Source of the DNA: an uncultured bacterium
GTDB lineage: Bacteria > Spirochaetota > Leptospiria > Leptospirales > Leptonemataceae
Length of the DNA stretch: 64,000 nucleotides
Assembly: GCA_937928085.1 (NCBI GenBank)
Contig: CALFVU010000005.1
Coordinates: 60,641-124,640 of the forward strand
Direction of reading: 5' to 3'
Positions 44,850 through 53,941 of the stretch are shown in pieces; position 1 is the stretch's first letter; each line of letters opens with the position of its first letter. The notes under the pieces were generated by a model. That model did no database searches. It saw nothing but the letters and a program-made list of their open reading frames with translations, and had not been told where the DNA came from. Both the position numbers and the translations under genes were made by a program.

Positions 44850-45713
44850 ATGAAAAACAAACACTATCCAATTGTAACTCATATCCTTGTAATGATCAAT
44901 GTTTTTGTTCATATTTTTGTAATATTTTATTCTATTTTCATAAAACAAGATTTTTTGTATATCCAAGAAATTTATTTAACTTTTGGATTAACACCTATAG
45001 ATTTTTGGAATGGAGCTGTTTGGCAACCTTTTACTACATTATTTTTACATGGTTTTTATGGTTTTTCATTACATCTTATTGTGAATATGTTTGCTTTATG
45101 GAGTCTGGGAAGAGCTATTGAAATGACGATAGGTTCCATTCCTTTTTTTTGGTTATATTTTGTTTCGGGATTATTTGGTTCCTTATTTGTTGTTATTTTT
45201 CAACCCAACTTATCAATACCGACCATCGGAGCATCAGGAGCCATTATGGGGCTACTTTCTGCTTTAGCTTTCTTTTATCCAAATTCTTTACTTTTTGTTT
45301 TTTTTATTCCAATGAAAGCAAGAACAGCTGCTATTTTATTTGGTCTGGGATCACTGGTTTTAAGTTTTTTTGATAAATCTTCTAATATTTCCCATTTAGG
45401 GCATTTGGGAGGCATGGTAGGGGGATTTTTATACACAATTTTTGCTTTAAACTTAAAAATAGGAAAGAATCAATTAAGAAATACAATCAATAGTTGGGAT
45501 GAAGAATTAGAAATGGAATTACTAAGGAAAATGGAAGAGATTGAAAGAATTCGAGAAGAATACGAAGCTAGGAAACAAAAAAGGACTATTTTTGATTCTT
45601 TGTTTAATGATTGGGAACAAGATAAAGAAAATCAATCAGATCAAAAGACTCCTCCTAAAGAAAAAAGGATCTATTACGATCCACAAAGCGGAAAATTTTA
45701 TATTATTGAATAA
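44850..45713 (+). CDS. Rhomboid-family intramembrane serine protease
   Basis: The 287-residue protein has about six membrane helices with the catalytic GASGA (Ser129) and the HLGHLGGMVGG helix (His185 expected as the catalytic partner), plus a LHGFYGFSLHLIVNM helix. A cytoplasmic tail of about 80 charged residues follows (EELEMELLRKMEEIERIREEYE, likely coiled coil). It should cleave single-pass membrane proteins inside the bilayer. Substrates are unknown. Confidence 0.9.
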   Translation: MKNKHYPIVTHILVMINVFVHIFVIFYSIFIKQDFLYIQEIYLTFGLTPIDFWNGAVWQPFTTLFLHGFYGFSLHLIVNMFALWSLGRAIEMTIGSIPFFWLYFVSGLFGSLFVVIFQPNLSIPTIGASGAIMGLLSALAFFYPNSLLFVFFIPMKARTAAILFGLGSLVLSFFDKSSNISHLGHLGGMVGGFLYTIFALNLKIGKNQLRNTINSWDEELEMELLRKMEEIERIREEYEARKQKRTIFDSLFNDWEQDKENQSDQKTPPKEKRIYYDPQSGKFYIIE

Positions 45714-45738
45714 AATTTAAAATAAAAATATAAAAAAA

Positions 45739-45761
45739 AGACAAAAGAAATTCTTTTGTCT
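45739..45761 (-). terminator. Terminator hairpin overlapping the stop codon of the DsbA-like gene
   Basis: AGACAAAAGAA (45739-45749) pairs with TTCTTTTGTCT (45751-45761), 11 bp if fully closed, or 9 bp with an AAATT loop. On the minus strand the hairpin is followed by a run of eight T (A-run at 45732-45739), so it terminates the minus-strand gene; two bases of that gene's TAG (45760-45762) lie in the stem. Confidence 0.75.
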
Positions 45762-46752
45762 AATTAGAAAGTTCCTCGTTAATGATTTCTTCAAAAACTA
45801 TAATAGGTTGAGCTCCTGTGATTTTTCTTCCATTAATAAAAAACGCAGGTGTACCGGTAACACCATTTTTTATGCCTTCTTGTATATTTTTTTCAATTTT
45901 TTCTTTTGTTTTAGGATCTTGAACACAGTTTTCGAAATCCTGTGCTTTAATTCCTAAATTTGTTGATAATTTTTTTAAAAATTCAATTTGAAAAACTTCA
46001 TTTGTTCTATTAGGATTAAAAATTGTATCGTAGAATTGCCAGAATTTCTCTGGTTTAAGTTTATATACACAAGTTGCTGCTAGATGGGCTGTCATTGCAT
46101 TTTTATGGAAATCTAATGGAAAATCTTTAAAAATCCATTTGATTTTATCACCATATTTTTCTAAGATTTGTTTACCTGTTGGCTGAAATCTTAAGCAGTA
46201 AGGACATTCAAAATCAGAAAATTCTATGATAACAACTTTACCTTCTGGATTTCCTCTAACTGGATCATCTTTAAAAATAGTAACGGATACTCTTTCAAGT
46301 GGTTCTTTATATTTATACTTTTGTTTAAGTTTAGAAATCTCTTGTGTAAAAGCTTGTTGAATTTTTTCTTGTTTTAAGTACTGGAAGATTCGATTTTTTA
46401 AATCCTCTTCTCCTAGATTGCCAGCTTGCCCACTTTCTTTTACTTTTTTATAAAATTCATTAATTTCTGTTTCGGATGGATTTTCGCTTTTATTTCGTAT
46501 TTCATCTAAGTACTGATCTACAGAAAGTCCTTTTTCTTTTGCTTCTTTTTCTATCATTTTTCTATGTGCTAATTCTTTTAATAATTCTTTAACTTTTGAT
46601 TGATATTCACTATAGATTGTTTTGAATTGTTCTGGCATTTCCTTTTCTAAGTCATCTTTAGTTAATTTTGTTCCGTTTAATTCTATATATATGGATTGAT
46701 CTTTACATGAGAGTGTAAAGAAAAGTAATAAGATAAAAATTAAATGTTTCAT
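45760..46752 (-). CDS. DsbA-family thioredoxin-fold lipoprotein
   Basis: The protein of about 330 residues starts with a lipoprotein signal (FFTLSC). An N-terminal helical region (KLTKDDLEKEMPEQF, SurA-like in feel) precedes a DsbA/thioredoxin domain with the redox site CPYC (FSDFECPYCLRF) and the cis-Pro loop TGTPAFFING. It probably makes or repairs disulfides in the periplasm. ATG 46752 is chosen because AAAGGAG precedes it and the signal begins there. It follows thrB by 13 bases. Confidence 0.88.
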   Translation of the reverse strand: MKHLIFILLLFFTLSCKDQSIYIELNGTKLTKDDLEKEMPEQFKTIYSEYQSKVKELLKELAHRKMIEKEAKEKGLSVDQYLDEIRNKSENPSETEINEFYKKVKESGQAGNLGEEDLKNRIFQYLKQEKIQQAFTQEISKLKQKYKYKEPLERVSVTIFKDDPVRGNPEGKVVIIEFSDFECPYCLRFQPTGKQILEKYGDKIKWIFKDFPLDFHKNAMTAHLAATCVYKLKPEKFWQFYDTIFNPNRTNEVFQIEFLKKLSTNLGIKAQDFENCVQDPKTKEKIEKNIQEGIKNGVTGTPAFFINGRKITGAQPIIVFEEIINEELSN

Positions 46753-46765
46753 ATTTTCTCCTTTT

Positions 46766-47749
46766 TTACAAACTAATAAAAGTTTCTTTTTCTTCCACAA
46801 AAAAATTATGTGGTCTTTCTTGATAGATTACGAGTCCATCATAATCTGGTAAACAAAATTTCGAAATAATTTTATGATTTTTTTTGTGATACAAGTGATC
46901 ACAAAATTCTAATATTTGCTCTTTAATGTGATCTTCTTTATTTTTATCATAATATAGTATGATGCTGGGTCCGGAGCCCGAAAGACTCATTCCATAGAAA
47001 TCGTTTTTTTTTACAAAATTTTTTAAATCCGTAAAATAAGGTATAGATTGGTATCGTATAGGTTCATGGAATGTGTCGGAAGCCAGTGCAATTTTTAAAA
47101 ATTCTGGATTTTTTGAATGTAAATATTCCATCCATAATAAACAACCTTTGATATTCGATAAAACATCTTTTGTAGAATGTAAGGATTTTAATTTTTTTCT
47201 ACTTGCTTCTGTGTTGATTTCAAAATCAGAAATCAATGCACAAATTCCTAATTCTTCTGGTATGTTTTTTCTTATGATGGTTTTGGGATCATAACAAAAA
47301 ACCCAACCACCCAATCTTGCCGGGACAACGTTATCCGGATGATTTTCTAATTCTAAAAAAAATTGAATTTCTTCTTCTAAACTTAATTCAATTTTTTGAT
47401 TTTTTGATAATACATATTTGGCAATTTCTACTCCTGCTACAATGGCAGTAGCAGAAGATCCAAAACCTCTCCCAATAGGGACTTCCATTTTTATAATAGA
47501 TTTCCAACGGGGTAGTTCTTCTTCTTTATATAAAAACTTTGTTAAAACATTTTGATACGATAAATAAATCAAATTCTCAGTTTTTCTAGAAAATAAAATT
47601 TCATTTTTTGTATTTTGTATTTCGAAATTTGAGTCTCTAGAAAATTCTACATAAATATAGTTATATAAATTAAGTGCCATTCCAAAAACATCAAATCCGG
47701 GACCTAAATTTGCTGTTGTTGCGGGAATTTTTAAAAATAAAGAATTCAT
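46766..47749 (-). CDS. thrB: Homoserine kinase
   Basis: The 327-residue GHMP-family kinase has PATTANLGPGFDVFGMAL at the N-terminus, the ATP motif PIGRGFGSSATAIVAGV, and the late SLSGSGPSIILYY. It phosphorylates homoserine for threonine synthesis, competing with MetX for the same substrate. It overlaps the bactofilin gene by four bases (ATGA) upstream. Confidence 0.94.
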   Translation of the reverse strand: MNSLFLKIPATTANLGPGFDVFGMALNLYNYIYVEFSRDSNFEIQNTKNEILFSRKTENLIYLSYQNVLTKFLYKEEELPRWKSIIKMEVPIGRGFGSSATAIVAGVEIAKYVLSKNQKIELSLEEEIQFFLELENHPDNVVPARLGGWVFCYDPKTIIRKNIPEELGICALISDFEINTEASRKKLKSLHSTKDVLSNIKGCLLWMEYLHSKNPEFLKIALASDTFHEPIRYQSIPYFTDLKNFVKKNDFYGMSLSGSGPSIILYYDKNKEDHIKEQILEFCDHLYHKKNHKIISKFCLPDYDGLVIYQERPHNFFVEEKETFISL

Positions 47750-48069
47750 ACATCATCCATAATACAAGTTCCATTAAATTTAGAACCAAGCTCTACTTCT
47801 AGCTCTTTACAATGGATATCCCCACGTACTACTGAATTTTTTTTAAATTGAACTTTTTCTCTTGCAATAATATTTCCCTTGAATTTTCCTAAAATTTCTA
47901 TACTATTGGTTTTCACATCTGCGTTGACTTCTCCAGAAGGTCCAATAATCAAATTTCCAAACGATTCTATCGTCCCCTGAAATTTACCATCTATTTTTAC
48001 AGTATGATCAAATTTTAAATGACCCTGAAATTTAATATCTTTAGTTAAAATGGTTTGTTTTTCCGTCAT
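47746..48069 (-). CDS. Bactofilin
   Basis: The 107-residue protein consists of a right-handed beta-helix with repeating turns (KIDGKFQGTIES, LIIGPSGEVNADVKTNSIEILGKFKGNIIA, RGDIHCKELEVELGSKFNG), matching the bactofilin (DUF583) fold that forms cytoskeletal filaments. In helical or curved bacteria bactofilins influence cell shape, often beside M23 peptidases; here the M23 gene is 14 kb away. It is the first gene of a bactofilin-thrB-dsbA-like operon. Confidence 0.85.
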   Translation of the reverse strand: MTEKQTILTKDIKFQGHLKFDHTVKIDGKFQGTIESFGNLIIGPSGEVNADVKTNSIEILGKFKGNIIAREKVQFKKNSVVRGDIHCKELEVELGSKFNGTCIMDDV

Positions 48070-48125
48070 AGTTTTGATATTTTTTTAGTTTTTGAGGAGT
48101 CAAGTTTTTCCGATTTAAATGAATA

Positions 48126-48980
48126 ATGAGTTCTTTAACATCAAAACAGTTAAAAGAAAAAATTTTAGAAGATATACCTATCAATCTATCAAAAGAATTT
48201 TTGTTTCATTTATGGAAAAAGAAGAAACCCTCGGAAAATTATCATAGAAGTTATTATGCTAAATTTCCAGATGGTACCGATTGCACAATTGAATACAACT
48301 TTTTAAGAGAGGTAGTTAAGATAGAATTACATTTTATAGAAGACTCCAGAGATTATTGTATATTAATTCAAAGAGGTTCTATCGTAAAGGAACGAGAAAT
48401 TCAATCAAACCGTCCAGTTTCTTTGTTTAAGCGAATGCAAAAATACAAAGACTATTTTAGTTATTTAGTTGATGAACAAATACTAAAAACTATTGGAGGG
48501 AATTATAATATTTCAGAAAAATCAAATCATCCTCAAGCTACATCGGATTTTTCTTTTTTACAATTAAATAAGAAAATTTTTATTAAACCAAAAAGAATTT
48601 TTGATCAGATAAAAATATATTTTTATCAGAAAGAAAAAAAACAAAAACAATTAAAAGGTTTACAAAAATTTTACAACCGAATGTTAGGAGATCTTTTTGA
48701 TTTATTTGTAGTGATTTTGTTTTTTTATTTTTTTTGGATAGGAAAACTCTCTTCTTATGCTTTGAGTTTTTTATGTATTCTTTACAGTATAATGAGTGGA
48801 TTTTTTGATTCATTCATTCGAAGGCGAAATCCTTTATTACTCAAATCCCTTTTGTTTTTTTTCGCAGGGGTGTTGATAATTTGGTTTCAGTATCAATTAT
48901 TTGAATGGGGGATCTACGAACCTGCCAATGAAAAGTTATGGATTTTATATGATTTTTTTAAACAAAAGTTTGGAATATAA
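48126..48980 (+). CDS. Hypothetical membrane protein
   Basis: The 284-residue protein has a polar N-terminal domain of about 185 residues and three hydrophobic segments in the last 100 (DLFVVILFFYFFWIG, YALSFLCILYSIMSGFF, SLLFFFAGVLIIWF). I recognise no motif. The gene diverges from the bactofilin gene with 56 bases between, so the two may share control elements. Probably real, function unknown. Confidence 0.62.
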   Translation: MSSLTSKQLKEKILEDIPINLSKEFLFHLWKKKKPSENYHRSYYAKFPDGTDCTIEYNFLREVVKIELHFIEDSRDYCILIQRGSIVKEREIQSNRPVSLFKRMQKYKDYFSYLVDEQILKTIGGNYNISEKSNHPQATSDFSFLQLNKKIFIKPKRIFDQIKIYFYQKEKKQKQLKGLQKFYNRMLGDLFDLFVVILFFYFFWIGKLSSYALSFLCILYSIMSGFFDSFIRRRNPLLLKSLLFFFAGVLIIWFQYQLFEWGIYEPANEKLWILYDFFKQKFGI

Positions 48981-49035
48981 TGTTTTTATGAAGCATAAAA
49001 TATTTTTAAATTTCATAAAAATTCTCTCAACTCAT

Positions 49036-49056
49036 TTTAGGATATAAAATCCTAAA
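49036..49056 (+). terminator. Weak hairpin downstream of the 48126 gene
   Basis: TTTAGGAT (49036-49043) pairs with ATCCTAAA (49049-49056) around the loop ATAAA. The tract after it (TTAAAAATTG) is not a clear U-run, so a terminator role is only possible. Confidence 0.3.
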
Positions 49057-49121
49057 TTAAAAATTGTTAATCAAAAAATAAAGTTATTGCCATCATTAAA
49101 AATAAATTTTTTTTTCTTGAT

Positions 49122-50174
49122 ATGCAGTTACAACAATTAGAAGATTTAGTTAAACAATCATTAAAGCAAATTGAGCATCCAGTATATAAAATCGATTTAT
49201 TAGAATTGGGCATGTTTGGTAAAATTGTTGAAGAAAATGGCCAATTAAAAATTTTTTTAAAAACACCTGATGAAGATCGAAAAGTACAAATTCAAATTGA
49301 ATCACAGTTAAGAGGAATCTTAAATAAACATAATTTTCCAAAAGGATTTAAAGTACGTTTTGAAGTAGATGAAAGTATCAAACCAGAGGAGATTGGTAGT
49401 TCAATTAAAGGAATCAAACATATTATTCTTATAGGATCAGGAAAAGGTGGAGTAGGAAAGTCAACAGTTACTACGAATTTAGCGGTAGCTTTTTTACGCG
49501 AAGGATATAAAGTTGGTATTTTAGATGCGGATGTATATGGACCATCTATTGGAAAAATGTTTGGATACGAAGGAAAAGTACCTTTATACGGAAATGGAAG
49601 GAAAGTAACACCATTAGAAAAACATGGAATTAAACTTATGTCTTTTTCTTTTTTATTGGAACCTGGACAGGCCGTTATCTGGAGAGGTCCTATGCTTGGA
49701 AAAGCTATGGAGCAATTTCTTTTCGAAGTGGATTGGGGAGAACTAGACTTTTTATTCATTGATTTACCACCTGGAACAGGGGATGTACAGCTTTCAATTG
49801 CTCAATATGTAGAAGTGGAAGGAGCTGTGATTGTTACCACACCACAAACTGTTGCCATCAATGATGCTTCTCGAGCTTTAACTATGTTTCAACAAGTGAA
49901 TATTCCTGTTTTAGGAATTATAGAAAATATGTCAGAGTTTATATGTCCTTATTGTGGTAAGGTGTCTTATATTTTTTCTAAAAGAGGTGGAGAAAAATTT
50001 GCAAATCAATATGGTGTACCATTATTAGGTTCAATACCTCTAGAAGCTTCTATAATGGAATCCGGGGAGAAAGGCATACCCATCCTTTTTGAAGATTCAA
50101 ACAAAATAGTTTTACAGGCATATCAAGAAATAACAAAGAATATTACTAAAGAAATAGAAAAATTAAAATCTTAG
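49122..50174 (+). CDS. mrp: Mrp/ApbC-type P-loop iron-sulfur carrier ATPase
   Basis: The 350-residue protein has a short N-terminal DUF59-like region, the deviant Walker A GSGKGGVGKSTVTTNLA, DADVYGPSIGKMFG, FIDLPPGTGDVQLSIAQ and the conserved CPYC pair (FICPYCGKVSYIFSKRGGEK). Mrp/NBP35 proteins carry and transfer Fe-S clusters, which would be needed by enzymes such as the Ttr-like complex. It is a single-gene unit with a gene-free flank on both sides. Confidence 0.93.
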   Translation: MQLQQLEDLVKQSLKQIEHPVYKIDLLELGMFGKIVEENGQLKIFLKTPDEDRKVQIQIESQLRGILNKHNFPKGFKVRFEVDESIKPEEIGSSIKGIKHIILIGSGKGGVGKSTVTTNLAVAFLREGYKVGILDADVYGPSIGKMFGYEGKVPLYGNGRKVTPLEKHGIKLMSFSFLLEPGQAVIWRGPMLGKAMEQFLFEVDWGELDFLFIDLPPGTGDVQLSIAQYVEVEGAVIVTTPQTVAINDASRALTMFQQVNIPVLGIIENMSEFICPYCGKVSYIFSKRGGEKFANQYGVPLLGSIPLEASIMESGEKGIPILFEDSNKIVLQAYQEITKNITKEIEKLKS

Positions 50175-50276
50175 TATTTTTTATTTTATACTAATTAAAT
50201 GGAAATGATAAAAAAAATACTTTAAATACATTAAAAATAGTTGTTTTTTTTATATTATGTTTTTTCCTTTGAACTT

Positions 50277-50630
50277 ATGAAAGAAATTAATAAAAATTCC
50301 ATACAAAATTATCATGATTTTTGGTATTTTTATTTACATGAACATAGCCATCCTCTAAATAGGCTAATGCACTACATTGGTACTACTTTCGTAATTCTGA
50401 TTCTATTTTACGCTTTATATTCATTCAATTTTTTATATTTATTATTGATGCCAATCTTTGGATATGGATTTGCTTGGTTTGGTCATTTTTTTATAGAAAA
50501 AAATAAACCCGCTACTTTTCAATATCCTTTTTGGTCTTTAATTTCTGATTTTCGTATGTATTTTTATTTCTTATTTGGTATTTTAAAAAAAGATCTTCAA
50601 AAAAAAGAAGAATACTTGTTTAAATACTAA
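50277..50630 (+). CDS. Mpo1/DUF962-like small membrane protein
   Basis: The 117-residue protein has the family pattern YHDFWYFYLHEHSHPLNRLMHYIGTT and GYGFAWFGHFFIEKNKPATFQYPFWSLISDFRM, with conserved His residues and two to three hydrophobic segments. Yeast Mpo1 is an Fe(II)-dependent dioxygenase in 2-hydroxy fatty acid alpha-oxidation; the bacterial role is not established. ATG 50277 is preferred; the frame is open upstream with a TTG at 50241. Confidence 0.82.
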   Translation: MKEINKNSIQNYHDFWYFYLHEHSHPLNRLMHYIGTTFVILILFYALYSFNFLYLLLMPIFGYGFAWFGHFFIEKNKPATFQYPFWSLISDFRMYFYFLFGILKKDLQKKEEYLFKY

Positions 50631-50670
50631 TTGTTTTTTTCCTTTTAATTTTTTAATTATTCAAAAAAAA

Positions 50671-51132
50671 TCAGATAGCAAAGACTTCAGAGACTGGGGC
50701 TGTGATTTTATTGTGGTAATGCTTATTTATTCATCAATAAAGAATTAAGTAAGTAGTCGCTTACGATTTTTTTTATGATGCTTGAACTATCGGAAGGGAA
50801 TTAGTATAAAGTTTTCGAACCAGCAGGTTCACAAAAATATAATATCAATCGATCAGATTCTAAAACTTAAATTTCTTTTGAAGATGTAAAGGATTTTAAC
50901 CCCGGAAAATGGTTATAAAGTTCCTTATCCTTATGTATTTAAAATTTCAAGAAATCTTTGTAGTGGAGAAGAAAGTTCTGGAAGAATTAAAGTATTTGTT
51001 AAGACTTATGGAGTTATACCACGACCTATTACTAAAATTAAACATGATAAAGGTTTTTGGAAAGCAAAAGAAGTATCTTCTTTATTTGTTGATGTTCAAC
51101 CTCCGAAGCAAGAAATTAAAGACGATTTATAA
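50671..51132 (+). pseudogene. Eroded pseudogene: frameshifts and three in-frame stops
   Basis: Although no long frame exists, protein-like sequence continues across frame changes. SDSKDFRDWGCDFIV (from 50671) moves near 50714 to another frame reading GNAYLFINKELSK-stop-SLT, then GN-stop-YKVFEPAGSQKYNINRSD, then KT-stop-ISFEDVKDFNP. At a CCCC run near 50901 it shifts back and reads ENGYKVPYPYVFKIS ... GVIPRPITKIKHDKGFWKAKEVSSLFVDVQPP, ending at TAA 51130-51132. That makes about 150 residues with two shifts and three stops. I do not recognise the parent family. An open frame of another reading at 50909-51268 is a shadow of this relic. Confidence 0.65.
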
Positions 51133-51221
51133 ATCATTTTATAAATTTTATTATATTAAATGTATTTTTTTTATTGATTTTTTTCTTAGACTAAATAGGG
51201 AAGAAATTTTCTACTTGAAAA

Positions 51222-51237
51222 TTGATTCAAGAATCAA
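51222..51237. promoter_or_regulatory. Perfect inverted repeat just upstream of the GMC oxidoreductase gene
   Basis: TTGATTC-AA-GAATCAA is an exact 7-bp inverted repeat lying 12 bases before the ATG at 51249, where it would overlap the leader or ribosome-binding region. It may be an operator for a dimeric repressor. No regulator gene is adjacent. Confidence 0.35.
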
Positions 51238-51248
51238 ATTTTATACTT

Positions 51249-52919
51249 ATGAAGGAACATGCATATGATTATGATTTTATAATAATCGGTTCAGGATTTG
51301 GGGGAAGTGTAGCAGCAATGAGGTTATCTCAGAAAGGATATAAGGTTGCAATTATAGAAGCTGGCAAAAGATTCCAGGGTAATGATTTTCCAAAGACTAA
51401 TTGGAATTTTAAAAAATTTTTTTGGTTTCCCAATTTGTTTTGTTATGGAATTCAAAGGATCAATATATTAAAACATGTTTTAGTATTATCTGGAGCGGGT
51501 GTTGGCGGGGGTAGTTTAGTTTATGCAAATACTCTTTATGTTCCCCTAAAAAAATTTTTCGAGAATTCTATTATACAAAAGTTAGGGGGAGAAGAAGAAC
51601 TCATCCCCTTTTACGAATTAGCCAAAAAAATGTTAGGTGTTGTAGAAGTTCCAAAAGTTTTTTCTGGAGATGAATTTTTAAAAAAAACAGCAGAAAAAAT
51701 GGGGTTTGGAGAAACTTTTCGATCTACCCCTAATGGGGTATTTTTTGGCGAACCACATCAAAAATACAAAGATCCTTATTTCGGAGGCGAAGGACCAGAA
51801 AGAGAAGGATGTAATTTTTGTGGAAACTGTATGGTAGGTTGTCGATATAATGCTAAGAATACCCTTGATAAAAATTATTTATTTTTTGCTGAAAAATTAG
51901 GAGCTACTATAATTGCCGAAACAAAAGTCGTAAACATTGTACCTTTAAATTCTGATGGTTCAGAAGGATATAAAGTGCATACCATTACAACAACTGGTTT
52001 TTTTGGATATCCAAAAAAAGTTTTTTTTACAAAAGGAATTGTTTTGTCAGCAGGGGTATTGGGAACTTTAAAACTATTGTTTCGACTAAAAGAAAAAAAA
52101 ATTATGCCCAAAATTTCTGACCAGTTGGGGAATTTTGTTAGAACAAATTCAGAATCGATTATTGGAGTTACTTCAAAAAGAAAAGATTTAAACTTTTCTG
52201 AAGGAACTGCAATCAGTGCTTCGGTTTTTCCAGATAAAGAAACTCATATCGAGGTAGTTCGATATGGTAAAGGTTCAGATGCGATGAATGCATTGGCAGC
52301 ACCAGTACTTGTAGATGGGGGTGGGAAAATTCCAAGACAATTAAAATTTTTATGGGAATTTTTAAAACATCCTTTCGATTCCCTTCGAATGTTATTACCT
52401 TTTGGTTTTGCAAAAAAATCTATCATTCTTCTGGTAATGCAAACATTGGATAATTACATTCAAATTGTTTATAAAAGAAGATTTATATTTCCATTTATAA
52501 AAGTCCTTAGTAGTAAGGTAGAAAAAGGTATAGAAATTCCAACCTATATTCCTATTGCAAATAATTTTGCAAGAAATCTAGCAAAAGAAATCAATGGAAT
52601 TCCTAGAAGTTCTATAAATGAAGTCTTGTTAGATATCCCTATGACAGCGCATATTTTAGGAGGAGCTTGTATAGGAGAAAATCCAGAAGAAGGTGTAATC
52701 GATACTAAAAATCGTTTATTTAATTACCATAATTTCTATGTTTGTGATGGTTCTATGATTCCAGCTAATTTAGGTGTAAACCCGAGTTTAAGTATTACAG
52801 CATTTACAGAAAGGGCTATGTCTTATATACCCCCCAAACAAGAAAGTAAAATTTATTTTTTTAAATTCGAGGAATCTTGGCAAACAAAACATCTTTTGTT
52901 GAAATATAAACAAAATTAG
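51249..52919 (+). CDS. GMC-family FAD oxidoreductase (cholesterol-oxidase-like) with a four-Cys motif
   Basis: The protein of about 556 residues starts with the FAD-binding Rossmann motif [21 protein letters not shown], followed by [18 protein letters not shown] (GMC signature-like) and a C-terminal [18 protein letters not shown] ... [17 protein letters not shown]. The segment [18 protein letters not shown] (about residues 190-210) is ferredoxin-like and present in a bacterial subgroup of GMC proteins. It could oxidise sterol-like or long-chain alcohols; the substrate is not known. ATG 51249 is chosen; an in-frame TTG at 51222 sits in the inverted repeat. It converges with an SDR gene. Confidence 0.85.
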   Translation: MKEHAYDYDFIIIGSGFGGSVAAMRLSQKGYKVAIIEAGKRFQGNDFPKTNWNFKKFFWFPNLFCYGIQRINILKHVLVLSGAGVGGGSLVYANTLYVPLKKFFENSIIQKLGGEEELIPFYELAKKMLGVVEVPKVFSGDEFLKKTAEKMGFGETFRSTPNGVFFGEPHQKYKDPYFGGEGPEREGCNFCGNCMVGCRYNAKNTLDKNYLFFAEKLGATIIAETKVVNIVPLNSDGSEGYKVHTITTTGFFGYPKKVFFTKGIVLSAGVLGTLKLLFRLKEKKIMPKISDQLGNFVRTNSESIIGVTSKRKDLNFSEGTAISASVFPDKETHIEVVRYGKGSDAMNALAAPVLVDGGGKIPRQLKFLWEFLKHPFDSLRMLLPFGFAKKSIILLVMQTLDNYIQIVYKRRFIFPFIKVLSSKVEKGIEIPTYIPIANNFARNLAKEINGIPRSSINEVLLDIPMTAHILGGACIGENPEEGVIDTKNRLFNYHNFYVCDGSMIPANLGVNPSLSITAFTERAMSYIPPKQESKIYFFKFEESWQTKHLLLKYKQN

Positions 52920-52939
52920 ATGTGCGATAGCACATCTAA
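52916..52939. terminator. Shared hairpin between convergent GMC and SDR genes
   Basis: TTAGATGTGC (52916-52925) pairs with GCACATCTAA (52930-52939) around GATA. The GMC stop (TAG, 52917-52919) and the SDR stop (starting at 52936) both fall in the stem, so one hairpin probably ends both transcripts. The flanking A/T tracts (AAATTTT on one side, TTTTG on the other) are short. Confidence 0.65.
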
Positions 52940-53814
52940 AATTTTGTGAATTCTTTTCTGGCTTCTTTTTCTTCTTGAGTTTTATTGATTGAGTTCTTTC
53001 TTCCTTTAAAATCATCCATCGTATGGTTTACTCCTAAAAAATTTATAACCCAATCAAATACACTAACTGGAAGAATTCTACTAACAGGAAGCAAATAGAC
53101 CAGCCAAGGCATATATAGCCTTTTTTTGTCTTTTTCGATGGCATCTATGACTTTTTTTGCTACTTTTTGTGGATCAAGAATAGGCAATAACCAGGGGAAT
53201 TTTGTTTTTACTCCATCAAACATACCTGTGTTGATATAATAAGGACAAACTACTAAATTTTTTACTGGCCATTGGTTTCTTTGAATTTCCATTCGAAGAG
53301 ATTCATCAAATCCAAAGGCTGCAGATTTAGAAGATGCATAATCTGTTAACTTATATACTCCAATTAAAGCAGAAGCAGAAACAATATTGCAAATAAATCC
53401 GGATTTGTTTTTTATCATTGAAGGTAAAAAGGCTTTCGTCGTCCAAAAATATGCTAATGTGTTAATCTGAAATGTTTTTATAATCGCTTCATCAGAAATT
53501 TCTAACAAAGACTTTCCAGAAACAATTCCAGCATTATTGATCAAAATATCAATATTGTTAAGCTTTTCTAAGATTTTTTTGGCTAAATGATAAATTTGCT
53601 CTTTATTACTTACATCACAATATTCTGTTATCAATTCTGTAGGGTTTAATTCCTGGTTTTCTTTCCATTCTTTTTTTAATTGTTGAAGATGATTTTTGTT
53701 TATATCCCAAATGACTACTGTTTTTGCTCTTCGTCTCGAAGCCTCAAATGCCATTAATTTTCCGATACCACTTGCGCCACCTGTAATCAAAACTGTTTTT
53801 CCTTGAATTTTCAT
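52936..53814 (-). CDS. Short-chain dehydrogenase, retinol/hydroxysteroid-dehydrogenase-like
   Basis: The 292-residue SDR has TGGASGIGKLMA, NNAGIVSGKSLLE, a catalytic Ser in NIVSASALIG, YASSKSA (Tyr-x3-Lys) and CPYYINTGMFDG, resembling the SDR16C group (17-beta-HSD11/13, RDH10-like). The C-terminus has hydrophobic stretches that may associate with membrane. Together with the neighbouring GMC oxidoreductase it suggests processing of a hydrophobic alcohol or ketone; this is inference. Confidence 0.85.
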   Translation of the reverse strand: MKIQGKTVLITGGASGIGKLMAFEASRRRAKTVVIWDINKNHLQQLKKEWKENQELNPTELITEYCDVSNKEQIYHLAKKILEKLNNIDILINNAGIVSGKSLLEISDEAIIKTFQINTLAYFWTTKAFLPSMIKNKSGFICNIVSASALIGVYKLTDYASSKSAAFGFDESLRMEIQRNQWPVKNLVVCPYYINTGMFDGVKTKFPWLLPILDPQKVAKKVIDAIEKDKKRLYMPWLVYLLPVSRILPVSVFDWVINFLGVNHTMDDFKGRKNSINKTQEEKEARKEFTKF

Positions 53815-53941
53815 AAAATCCCCCTGAATTCTGAATATTCATTCAAATTAAAATCAATAAAATTTTAGTCAATCAAACTTTTATAAAAAAGACACCATAG
53901 ATTCTACTTGATTTTGTTTGTTTAAGTGTTAGATTGGAGAT

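Noticed and set aside
50909..51268. 119-codon plus-strand open frame
   Set aside because: Its translation is unlike a folded protein; the same DNA in another frame reads as the pseudogene's C-terminal part.
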